Assembly: GCF_048263515.1 (NCBI RefSeq)
Contig: NZ_JBLXEC010000013.1
Location: 57,139-121,138 of the forward strand
Length of the DNA stretch: 64,000 bases
Source of the DNA: Marinovum sp048263515
GTDB taxonomy: Bacteria; Pseudomonadota; Alphaproteobacteria; Rhodobacterales; Rhodobacteraceae
Direction of reading: 5' to 3'
A program made the translations under genes and the position numbers. Every line of letters begins with the position of its first letter. Position 1 is the first letter of the stretch. The notes beneath the pieces are model-generated. The model had not been told where the DNA came from. It saw only the letters and a program-made list of their open reading frames with translations, and did not search any database. Positions 57,045-64,000 of this stretch are shown piece after piece.

Positions 57045-58127
57045 ATGACGCTGTTCTCCCCGCAACCCGGGATCATGGAGATCGCCCTCTACGAAGGCGG
57101 GAAATCGAAGATCGCCGGGCGTGACGACGTGCTCAAGCTGTCGTCCAACGAAAACCCCCTCGGCGTGCCCCCGAGCGCGCAGGAGGCGATCGTCAAGGCG
57201 GCGTCGCAGGTGCATCTCTATCCCTCCACCGACCATGCCGCCCTGAGGCAGGCGATCGGCGAAGTGCACGGGCTCGATCCGCAGCGGATCATCTGCGGTG
57301 TGGGCTCGGACGAGGTGCTGCAGTTCGTCACCACCGGCTTTGCCGGGCCGGGGGACGAGATCATCCACACCGAACACGGCTTCTCGATGTACCCGGTGCT
57401 GACCCACATGGCCGGCGCTACCCCGGTCTGCGTGCCGGAGACCCAGCGGCGCGTCGATGTCGACGCCATCCTCGGCGCCGTGACCGAGCGCACGAAGATC
57501 GTCCTGCTCACCAACCCCGGCAACCCCACCGGCACGCGGCTCTCCGACGACGAGCTCACCCGCTTGGCTGATGGATTGCCGACCGAGGTCATTCTGGTGA
57601 TCGACGCGGCCTATGCGGAATACGCCGAGGGCTACGACGGCGGTGCAGCGCTGGCGACCGAGCGGCCCAACGTGCTGATGACCCGGACCTTCTCCAAGAT
57701 CTACGGGCTGGGCGGGCTGCGCGTCGGCTGGGGCTACGGCCCGCAGGAGATCATCGACGTGCTGCGCCGGTTGCGCCAGCCCTTCAACCTGTCGGAACTG
57801 CAGATGGCTGCCGCCGAGGCCGCCATCCGCGACGCCGACTGGCTGCGCGACTGCGTGGCCCTGAACCGTGACCAGCGCGCGCGCCTCACCGGAGCGCTGC
57901 GGCAGATGGGGATCGGCTGCGACGACAGCGACACCAACTTCGTGCTTGCCCGTTTTGCCGATGCCGAAGAGGCCGGGGCCGCCGATCAGGCGCTGCAATC
58001 CGAGGGCATTCTGGTGCGGCGGGTCACCGGCTACGGCTTTCCCGAGGGGCTGCGGATCACCGTCGGTGACGCCGATCAAACCGGCCGGGTGATCGCCGCG
58101 CTGACGCGCTGGCGGGAGGGCTCCTGA
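57045..58127 (+). CDS. hisC: Histidinol-phosphate aminotransferase family HisC
   Basis: 360-residue fold-type I PLP enzyme. LSSNENPLGVPPSAQEA, VGSDEVLQFV, TNPGNPTGTRLSDDEL, DAAYAEYAEG and the PLP lysine in TRTFSKIYGLGGLRVGW. AAAGGAG lies 6 nt before ATG 57045. The stop overlaps the tyrC start (TGATG); this pairing implies use in tyrosine/phenylalanine transamination as well as, or instead of, histidine synthesis. Confidence 0.94.
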   Translation: MTLFSPQPGIMEIALYEGGKSKIAGRDDVLKLSSNENPLGVPPSAQEAIVKAASQVHLYPSTDHAALRQAIGEVHGLDPQRIICGVGSDEVLQFVTTGFAGPGDEIIHTEHGFSMYPVLTHMAGATPVCVPETQRRVDVDAILGAVTERTKIVLLTNPGNPTGTRLSDDELTRLADGLPTEVILVIDAAYAEYAEGYDGGAALATERPNVLMTRTFSKIYGLGGLRVGWGYGPQEIIDVLRRLRQPFNLSELQMAAAEAAIRDADWLRDCVALNRDQRARLTGALRQMGIGCDDSDTNFVLARFADAEEAGAADQALQSEGILVRRVTGYGFPEGLRITVGDADQTGRVIAALTRWREGS

Positions 58128-59086
58128 TGGCGCAGCTCTATGACAAGGTGGCGCTGATCGGCCTCGGCCTCATCGCCTCGTCCATGGCCCATGCCATGCG
58201 GCGCGGCGGCGTCGCAGGCGAGATCAGCGGCTACGCCCGCTCCGAGGCCACGCGCGACACCGCCCGCCGCATCGGCCTTTGCGATACGGTCTGCGACAGC
58301 GCCGAGGCGGCGGTCGAGGGCGCTGACCTGATCGTGCTCGCGGTGCCGGTGGGCGCCATGGGCCCGGTGGCCGCAGCCATTGCGCCGCATCTGAAGCCCG
58401 GCGCGACGGTGATCGACGTCGGCTCGGTCAAGGCCGCGGTGGTCGAGGCAGTCAGCCCGCATATCCCCGACGGCGTGCATTTCGTGCCCAGCCACCCGAT
58501 GGCCGGCACCGAGCATTCCGGGCCTGAGGCGGGCTTTGCCTCGCTCTTCGACAACCGCTGGACGCTGATAGTGCCGCCGGAAGGCGCCGACATGGCCGCG
58601 GTTGAAAAGGTCGAGGCCTATTGGCAGGCGCTCGGCGCCAATTGCGAGCGCATGGAGGTCGAACACCACGACCTCGTCTGTGCCGTGGTCAGCCACATTC
58701 CGCACCTCATCGCCTATACGATGGTGGGCGTGGCCGATGACCTCTCCCGTGTCTCCGACCAGGAAGTCATCAAGTTCTCGGCCGCGGGTTTCCGCGATTT
58801 CACCCGGATTGCCGCCTCGGACCCCACGATGTGGCGCGATGTCTTCCTGACCAACAAGCAGGCCACGCTCGAAATGCTTGGCCGCTTCACCGAAGAGCTC
58901 TTTGCCCTGCAGCGCGCGATTCGCACCGGCGACGGTGAGGAATTGTTCGATTATTTCACCCGGACGCGGGCGATCCGCCGTGGTATCATTCAGGCGGGTC
59001 AGGACACCGACGCGCCCGACTTCGGTCGCGCGAAAGAGCATGATCCGGCCAGACCGCAAGACGGTACGAAGACGCAAGACATGTAA
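58127..59086 (+). CDS. tyrC: Prephenate/arogenate dehydrogenase
   Basis: 319 residues. NAD(P)-binding VALIGLGLIASSMAHAMRR (8-26), VILAVPVGAM-type VLAVPVGAMGPV, HFVPSHPMAGTEHSGP with the catalytic His, and a helical dimerisation domain. Oxidative decarboxylation in tyrosine synthesis. No ACT regulatory domain. Translationally coupled to hisC. Confidence 0.94.
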   Translation: MAQLYDKVALIGLGLIASSMAHAMRRGGVAGEISGYARSEATRDTARRIGLCDTVCDSAEAAVEGADLIVLAVPVGAMGPVAAAIAPHLKPGATVIDVGSVKAAVVEAVSPHIPDGVHFVPSHPMAGTEHSGPEAGFASLFDNRWTLIVPPEGADMAAVEKVEAYWQALGANCERMEVEHHDLVCAVVSHIPHLIAYTMVGVADDLSRVSDQEVIKFSAAGFRDFTRIAASDPTMWRDVFLTNKQATLEMLGRFTEELFALQRAIRTGDGEELFDYFTRTRAIRRGIIQAGQDTDAPDFGRAKEHDPARPQDGTKTQDM

Positions 59087-59103
59087 GGTAACGAGGGACA
59101 GCG

Positions 59104-59886
59104 ATGCGGGATCAGGCGATGCGGTGCATGAGAAGACGGCTTTTGCCCGTCGTGGCGGCAGGCTTCCTGGCCAGCGCCGCCGGGGCCGCAGCGCCCGACG
59201 TCAGCCCGCGGCCGATGGCGCGCTCGGTGGGCTTCTTCCTGTCGACCATGTCGCCGAAACAGCTGCTGCCCCCTTTGCCGTCGCGCCTGCTGCGCTCGCC
59301 GCGCCCCACGCTTCGGCCCAAGGGCTTTCTGCAAAAAGCGATGGCCCAGCGGGAAAAGCCGCGCGGGTTGCTCTGCGGGTTGCCGGGTGTCGAGGGTGAG
59401 GAGATCGGGCGGATCTCCGGTCGTATCGCCGGCTGCGGCACCGAACGCGCGGTCCGGGTCACCGCGGTGTCCGGCGTGCGGCTGAGCCAGCAGGCGGTGA
59501 TGACCTGCGGCACCGCCAAGGCGCTGCAGACCTGGGTCGATGGCGGCCTGCGCCCGGCGGTGGGCAAGATCGGCGGCGGCGTGGCCGGGTTGCGCGTCGC
59601 GGCGCATTACGCCTGCCGCACCCGCAACAATCGCCCCGGTGCAGCGATCAGCGAACACGGCAAGGGCAAGGCGATCGACATCTCCGAGATCTTCCTCGTC
59701 AACGGCGACACGCTCAACGTGCTGCGCGACTGGAACCGCGGCGCCAAGGGCCGTGCCCTGCGGCAGGCGCATAAGGCCGCCTGCGGCACCTTCGGCACGA
59801 CGCTGGGGCCGGGGTCGGACGGCTATCACGAGGATCATTTCCACTACGACACCCTGCGCCATCGCGGCGGGGCCTACTGCCGCTGA
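59104..59886 (+). CDS. Extensin-family periplasmic protein
   Basis: 260 residues with a signal peptide (RRRLLPVVAAGFLASAAGAAA). The C-terminal ~170 residues match the bacterial extensin-like domain: LPGVEGEEIGRISGRIAGCG, YACRTRNNRPGAAISEHGKG, KAIDISEI, GYHEDHFHYDTLRHRG. The His/Asp set (SEHGKGKAIDI, EDHFH) recalls DD-peptidase/VanY-like zinc sites, so a peptidoglycan role is plausible. It begins 17 nt after tyrC. Confidence 0.88.
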   Translation: MRDQAMRCMRRRLLPVVAAGFLASAAGAAAPDVSPRPMARSVGFFLSTMSPKQLLPPLPSRLLRSPRPTLRPKGFLQKAMAQREKPRGLLCGLPGVEGEEIGRISGRIAGCGTERAVRVTAVSGVRLSQQAVMTCGTAKALQTWVDGGLRPAVGKIGGGVAGLRVAAHYACRTRNNRPGAAISEHGKGKAIDISEIFLVNGDTLNVLRDWNRGAKGRALRQAHKAACGTFGTTLGPGSDGYHEDHFHYDTLRHRGGAYCR

Positions 59887-59889
59887 CGG

Positions 59890-60741
59890 TCAGGTAAGCG
59901 CTGTCCAGCAGGTCAGCAGCCTGTCGCGCTGCGCCTCGGTCCGCTGCGCCACGGCGAGGCGGCCAATCGGAGCCGCGAGGTCCGCGCCCTCGGCCCAGCT
60001 TGTCAGCAATTGCGCCAGCGCCGCCGTGCGCATGAACTCCGCATCCGGCATGGCGATGCCCGAACTGACCTTGCGGTCCTTCCTGCGGTGTGCGGCCGGC
60101 GGGCGTTTGTCGAGGGCGCTGGCATAGACCTTCTGGGCCAGTTCGGCGATCTCGGCGCGCGAGGCGTCTGCCGCGTGGCGGCCGGAGATCAGGGCGAAGG
60201 CCAGGCACCGCATGACATTGGCCGAACTGCGGTAGAAGCCGCCGGGCAGGGATGTGGCGAGGTGGTCGCGGCAATTGGCCTGCGCCTCCTCGACCAGATC
60301 GGCAACCAGCGCCCGATCCCGGGTCATCAGCGCGGCGTTCAGCGCGACGTAGAGCCGGGAAAAGCCGACGTGGCAGCGGTCCTGCCGAATATCATCACTG
60401 GCGGAAAAACTCGCGATCTCGTCGCGCAGCGCCAGCAGCGGCGCCATGCCGTCGCTCAGCCGGTCCGCGTCGCCCAGTTCCAGCGCCTTGTGGGTTCTGG
60501 CGATCCGGGCATTGGCGCGGTGATGCGCGGCGATGTCGGGCAGCGCCGCGATCTGGTCGAAAAGGGCGATCTGCTCTTCAAGGGCGGCAGGCCGCGCCCG
60601 GGCGGAATAGAGCACCGAGGCGACGGCCCTGTTGCGGCGCGGCAGCGACAGCGCGCGCAACTGGTCAAGGGCCTGTTCGACCGACAGCGCGGTGAAATCC
60701 GGCAAGGATGCCGCGCGACCGCCGAAACCGAACAGGCCCAT
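59890..60741 (-). CDS. Helical protein of unknown function
   Basis: 283 residues, start MGLFGFGGRAASLPDFTALS at 60741. Almost entirely alpha-helical with no membrane segment or known motif; GGFYRSSANVMRCLAFALISG is the most distinctive run. It lies 7 nt downstream of ppaC on the same strand, so may be co-transcribed. I do not recognise it. Confidence 0.62.
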   Translation of the reverse strand: MGLFGFGGRAASLPDFTALSVEQALDQLRALSLPRRNRAVASVLYSARARPAALEEQIALFDQIAALPDIAAHHRANARIARTHKALELGDADRLSDGMAPLLALRDEIASFSASDDIRQDRCHVGFSRLYVALNAALMTRDRALVADLVEEAQANCRDHLATSLPGGFYRSSANVMRCLAFALISGRHAADASRAEIAELAQKVYASALDKRPPAAHRRKDRKVSSGIAMPDAEFMRTAALAQLLTSWAEGADLAAPIGRLAVAQRTEAQRDRLLTCWTALT

Positions 60742-60748
60742 CGTTGGA

Positions 60749-61669
60749 TCAGACCTTGAGGTTCGGGATGATCTGTTTCTTGCGGCTGACAACGCCCGGC
60801 AGGACCAGCGTGTCACCGGTGGCCTCGGCGCCAAAGCTCTTGGCGGCGACACTCTTGACCAGATCGTTCGGCACCAGCAGCGTCGATTCCTCGTTCAGGA
60901 TGTCGACGACAAAGAGCAGCACCTGATCGACGCCGTCTTCCTTTGCAACGTCTTCCATCGAGGTCATCAGGCTGTCCTTGCGGTCCAGCACGATCCGGGG
61001 CGAGGTGGTTTCCAGCACCGAAACGCGGAACTTGGTGTCGCCGACGCCGTATTCCTTGCTGTCCATCCGCAGAAGTTCCGCGTCAGAGAAGGCCGACACG
61101 TCGGATTTCGCCGCGAACATCTTTTCCGCCAGATCGGCGATGTCGACGCCGAGATCCTTGGCCAGGGCTTCGGCGATGGCGCGGTCTTCCTGGGTGGTGG
61201 TGGGCGAGCGGAATTCCAGCGTGTCGGACAGGATGCACGACAGCATCGCGCCCTTGATCGCCTTGGGCGCCTGGGCGAGATCGTCACCGATCATCTTGTA
61301 CATCAGGGTGGCGGTGCAGGCGAGCGGCTCGATCCGGATGTCGATCGGACCCTTGGTTTCCAGCCCGCCGACCAGCTTGTGGTGGTCGATGATCGCCTGG
61401 ATGTCGGCGTCATTGATGCCCTCGGGCAGTTCGGCCGGGTTGTTGGTGTCGACGATGACGACCGGCGCATCGGCGTCGACCCCCGAAATGATCTCGGGCT
61501 TGTCGAGACCCCAGTGCTGCAGCACGAAGGCCGCTTCGGTGTTGGGCTCGCCCAGCAGCTTGGGCGCGGCCGGGGTGCCCTTGATCTCGGAGAGGTACCA
61601 GGCCCAGACGATGGGCGCGCCGGTGGAATCGGTGTCGGGGGATTTGTGGCCGAAAACCTGGATGGTCAT
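60749..61669 (-). CDS. ppaC: Manganese-dependent (family II) inorganic pyrophosphatase
   Basis: 306-residue DHH-family enzyme. GHKSPDTDS (His8, Asp12, Asp14), VDTNNPAE (Asp74), DHH at 95-97 and the C-terminal RKKQ motif in VSRKKQIIPNL. It hydrolyses pyrophosphate, pulling biosynthesis forward. Family II in place of the usual family I Ppa is common in this group. Confidence 0.95.
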   Translation of the reverse strand: MTIQVFGHKSPDTDSTGAPIVWAWYLSEIKGTPAAPKLLGEPNTEAAFVLQHWGLDKPEIISGVDADAPVVIVDTNNPAELPEGINDADIQAIIDHHKLVGGLETKGPIDIRIEPLACTATLMYKMIGDDLAQAPKAIKGAMLSCILSDTLEFRSPTTTQEDRAIAEALAKDLGVDIADLAEKMFAAKSDVSAFSDAELLRMDSKEYGVGDTKFRVSVLETTSPRIVLDRKDSLMTSMEDVAKEDGVDQVLLFVVDILNEESTLLVPNDLVKSVAAKSFGAEATGDTLVLPGVVSRKKQIIPNLKV

Positions 61670-61790
61670 GAATGTCGTCCTCGGGAAAATGGGAGATTGA
61701 GCGCCTTATAGGCGGGAGAAATTGCGATGTCACGCGGGCAGGTAGGGGTGCGGCTTTACGTGCAGGGGGAGGCTCGGGATCACTTATGGT

Positions 61791-62006
61791 ACAAGCCGCG
61801 CCATCTCAGCCCCGCGGGGCGGCGATCCGACGATTGTTTGGCAGTACTTCATCTCAGTCGAGTCCGAGACTGACCAGATCGATGCGCTGTCCTCACCCAA
61901 TCGCAGCCCGTCACGCCAAAGGCGTTCCAACTATCATCGGCGCACCTTTGGTGCGACGGGGCGGGTCTGCGATGGCGCGGCGGCCTGCGGCCTTGATTCC
62001 GCGCCC
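61791..62006 (-). repeat. Structured 180-bp repeat family, diverged copy F
   Basis: On the minus strand it opens GGGCGCGGAATCAAGGCCGC with AGGCCGCCGCGCC, identical in its core to copies B and E. Arms GCCGCGCCAT (61795-61804) and ATGGCGCGGC (61972-61981) pair perfectly. It is longer than the others because of two extra small hairpins, CGCACC-AAA-GGTGCG and ACGCC-TTT-GGCGT. It lies in the 369-bp gap between ppaC and the SseB gene; nothing codes there. Confidence 0.6.
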
Positions 62007-62038
62007 GGGCGAGGTGCTTTGACGAAGGGCCAATAGCC

Positions 62039-62824
62039 TCACCGCAAGATCGGCGGCTTGTCCGGATCGCTCCCCGGCGCCTTGCGCACCTCAGCCTCCG
62101 GCGGCTGCGGCAGATCAAACCGCAACCCGTGCCGGGCCAATGTCGCCGCCATCGCATCCGATGCGCCAAAGAACCCCACGTCCAGCGCCGCCGCCTCCAG
62201 CCCGGAAAACGTCAGCGCCTCGTTGATCGCCCGTGCCAGCGCCGGCTCGGCCCCCGGTGCCGCATCGACAAAGCCCAGCAGATGCCCGCGCGCGCCGCCC
62301 TCGTAGGTCACCCCCGCGAGATAGGCGAAGCGCGCCAGCCCTGCGGCCCCCGCCAGTTTGGCATCCAGCGCGGTCAGCAGGACATCCGGCAGCCCCGCCG
62401 GCGCCTGCACCGTCTCGATCCGCGCCTCGGCCTCGGCCGGCCCGTCAGACAGGGTCTCGGCCAGCCAGTCCACCGCTTCCGGCGGGATCAGGATCTGCGA
62501 CGGCGCAACCTCGGGGTTCACCGCCAGCCCGATGCCCTGACCGGCCAGCATCCCGGCAATCGCCCGGCCCGACAGCGCCACATAAGGAGAGATCCGCCCT
62601 GTGAACTGCGCCAACCGTTCCTCGCGGTCAAACACCAGCACAAAGCGTGCATCGGCAACGTCGAAAAGCTCGGGCTCGATGGCCTCGCCCTCGGGGTCCT
62701 TGGCCAAGAGCAGGAACATCTCGCCATCGGCCAGACGCTCGTAGAACCGCAGGCGCGCGGCCTCGTCCTCCGGCGCGGCCTCCATCGCGGCATGGGCGGC
62801 ATCAAGCGGCGTGAGTTCGGTCAT
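62039..62824 (-). CDS. SseB family protein
   Basis: 261 residues. N-terminal SseB-like domain (AARLRFYERLADGEMFLLLA, FVLVFDREERLAQFTGRISP, YVALSGRAIAGMLAGQGIGL) and a second domain with YLAGVTYEGGARGHLLGFVD. Named for a Salmonella secretion chaperone domain, but in this context a general cytoplasmic role is likelier. AAGGAG lies 8 nt before ATG 62824. Confidence 0.85.
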   Translation of the reverse strand: MTELTPLDAAHAAMEAAPEDEAARLRFYERLADGEMFLLLAKDPEGEAIEPELFDVADARFVLVFDREERLAQFTGRISPYVALSGRAIAGMLAGQGIGLAVNPEVAPSQILIPPEAVDWLAETLSDGPAEAEARIETVQAPAGLPDVLLTALDAKLAGAAGLARFAYLAGVTYEGGARGHLLGFVDAAPGAEPALARAINEALTFSGLEAAALDVGFFGASDAMAATLARHGLRFDLPQPPEAEVRKAPGSDPDKPPILR

Positions 62825-62926
62825 CTGGGCATCTCCTTGCGCGCGTCTCATGACATGTGGGCGTCACGGCCCCCGCGGTAGAACGCCCCGCGCCCTGAGG
62901 CAAGGGCCGACCCCGGGGTTTCCGCC

Positions 62927-63504
62927 TCAGTCGGCCAGCACTGCGCGCACCCGGCACTGAAGCTCCGGCACCAGCTCGGCCTCGAACCAGGGGTTCTTCT
63001 TCAGCCAGGCGGTGTTGCGCCAGGACGGATGCGGCAGTGGCAGCACGCCCTCGGGGGCATTGCGCCAATCCCTGACCACTTCGGTCACCGACCGCCGATC
63101 CTCCAGATGCCACTTCTGCGCATGACCGCCCACCACCAGCTTGAGACGCAGGTTCGGCATGCGCGGTCATGCCAGGTCTGCGCGCAGAGCGGCGGCGGCG
63201 GCAGATCGCTGCCCTTGGCGTCATAGCCCGGGAAGCAGAAGGCGTTCGGCAGGATGGCGATGCGGCTGCGATCATAGAAGGTGTCCTTGTCCACCCCCAG
63301 CCAGTCGCGCAGCCGGTCACCCGAGCGATCCCAGAACGGCATCCCGGCCTCATGCACCCGCAGCCCCGGCGCCTGGCTGGCAATCAGCAGCCGGGCTTCA
63401 GGGGCAAACCAGACCACCGGCCTCGGCGCATGGCCGGTCCTGGTCGCGGCAAAGCGCTCGGCGCAAAGCCGGCAGGCGGAGATCGAGGCTTGGAGGTCGG
63501 TCAT
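62927..63504 (-). pseudogene. Uracil-DNA glycosylase family gene broken by a frameshift
   Basis: The N-terminal two thirds (MTDLQASISACRLCAERF from 63504, PVVWFAPEARLLIASQAPGL, GDRLRDWLGVD, ILPNAFCFPGYDAKGSDLPP, CAQTWHDR) and the C-terminal third (MPNLRLKLVVGGHAQKWHL, LPLPHPSWRNTAWLKKNPWF) are clear parts of one UDG-superfamily protein but sit in different frames. The shift lies at about 63160-63171, between CATGACCGC and ATGCCG, where the usual linker of a few residues is also missing; a loss of 1 (mod 3) nt fits. Catalytic and Fe-S-type Cys regions are otherwise well kept, so either a recent mutation or a sequencing error. Confidence 0.82.
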
Positions 63505-63572
63505 CCGGGATAAATAGGTGGGGCGCGGCCCGGCGCAAGTTTGCTGGGCGGGAAGGGGGGAGGGAGGGCTCA

Positions 63573-64000
63573 TATATAGGAGGGGCGGAAGACCCTTATA
63601 TAGAGTGGGGTCGCGCGGTGCGGATCCGATTGTCTCGTTCCTGACCGGGAGCCGCAGATTTGTCGTCAGTAAATCCGGCGCACTGAACTGAGGCCCGGAG
63701 CCAAATTTCGAGCTGTCTCTCCCCAGGGCGACTCGGGTTTGTCCCGGGTGACTCGGTATCGGCTCTCTTTCGGGGGCCGTTTTCGAGTCGGGTGGGGCGA
63801 TTCACTGGTGGCGGAGCGGGGATCTCGCGGGGAACTCTGCATAAGCCTGTGGGTAAGCTTGTGGATGGGCGGTTCGAGTCGGAATTCGGATGTTTGAGTC
63901 GGGCGGGGGAGGGGCGGAAATGGGCGTGTCTGAAGAAACATGCCGAAAAATTCATCACCTAAGTATCTGGTATCTAGTAACTTTCATGTCTTTCTCGCAA
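63573..64000. other. Gene-free region with GANTC cluster and DnaA-box-like sites; possible origin or regulatory region
   Basis: Six GANTC sites lie in 171 bp (63730, 63750, 63785, 63799, 63876, 63896). TGTGGGTAA (63848) and TGTGGATGG (63860), 12 nt apart, are one- and two-base variants of the DnaA box TGTGGATAA. AT-rich patches occur at CATATATAGG (63571-63580), CTTATATAG (63595-63603) and the last 60 bp, where GTATCTGGTATCTAG repeats a six-mer. The window ends inside this region. No credible gene from 63505 on. Confidence 0.35.

Noticed and set aside
63986..64000. ATG at the right edge that could begin a gene
   Set aside because: Only five codons are visible and no ribosome-binding site precedes it.
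1..64000. CRISPR array, tRNA or rRNA genes, insertion sequences, prophage, antiphage system
   Set aside because: No regularly spaced repeats, cloverleaf-like T-loop signatures, transposase or phage proteins were seen; xerC is the housekeeping recombinase, and repeats A-F are too few and too long for a CRISPR.

Overview
This is a GC-rich alphaproteobacterial chromosome segment, almost certainly from the Rhodobacteraceae (roseobacter group). The reasons are the gene content (phosphatidylcholine synthase Pcs, DmdC-like acyl-CoA dehydrogenase, homospermidine synthase, aa3 oxidase subunit IV, DUF1150, DUF6173 and DUF6356 proteins, a VPLPA-CTERM protein) and the hairpin-type intergenic repeats familiar from that family. 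Nearly everything is chromosomal housekeeping. There are no rRNA or tRNA genes, no CRISPR array, no insertion sequence and no prophage.

Layout. 1-2.4 kb: PhzF-like enzyme (cut by the window edge), DUF1150, a small heat-shock protein with a sigma-32-like promoter, a YdcH-type protein and a membrane-anchored endonuclease/exonuclease/phosphatase-fold enzyme. 2.6-4.2 kb: purEK. 4.4-7.9 kb: a minus-strand cluster of orphan PhnM, exported lipase, EamA exporter and Pcs. 8.2-11.4 kb: a DctPQM TRAP transporter whose DctM carries an unusual insertion. 11.5-16.5 kb: HSD10-type dehydrogenase, xerC, DUF484, priA. 16.5-20.1 kb: GH1 glucosidase and ruvCAB. 20.4-28.2 kb: small and unknown genes, prmA, a LysM protein, an MFS transporter, a glycosyltransferase, ybgC, a DsbD-like periplasmic protein and algH. 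28.6-34.5 kb: MBL hydrolase, acyl-CoA dehydrogenase, tsaC/sua5 and ETF-ubiquinone oxidoreductase. 34.8-41.8 kb: greA, then a tight fdhD-mobA-mobB-moeA operon with a fused MoeA, then azlCD. 41.8-49.2 kb: lipoprotein, cytochrome oxidase subunit IV, Lrp regulator, TPR protein, ispE, polyprenyl diphosphate synthase, a methyltransferase. 49.4-51.4 kb: phaAB. 51.6-54 kb: EAL protein, tag, rpsD. 54.2-61.7 kb: a low-GC VPLPA-CTERM gene, homospermidine synthase, hisC-tyrC, extensin-like protein, Mn-dependent pyrophosphatase. 62-64 kb: SseB, a frameshifted uracil-DNA glycosylase gene, and a gene-free stretch with clustered GANTC sites and DnaA-box-like sequences that may be an origin or a cell-cycle-controlled regulatory region.

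Genes that work together: acyl-CoA dehydrogenase passes electrons through ETF to the nearby ETF-QO; fdhD, mobA, mobB and moeA mature molybdenum enzymes; phaA and phaB make 3-hydroxybutyryl-CoA for polyhydroxybutyrate; ruvC, ruvA and ruvB form the Holliday-junction resolvasome; hisC and tyrC serve aromatic amino acid synthesis.

The most unusual signal is in the intergenic DNA. A family of about 180-bp structured repeats occurs as two tandem pairs (32.5 and 56.6 kb) plus two diverged copies (28.4 and 61.8 kb). Its hairpins are preserved by compensatory and G-U-compatible changes. Two further dispersed hairpin families (4 and 11 copies) fill other gaps.
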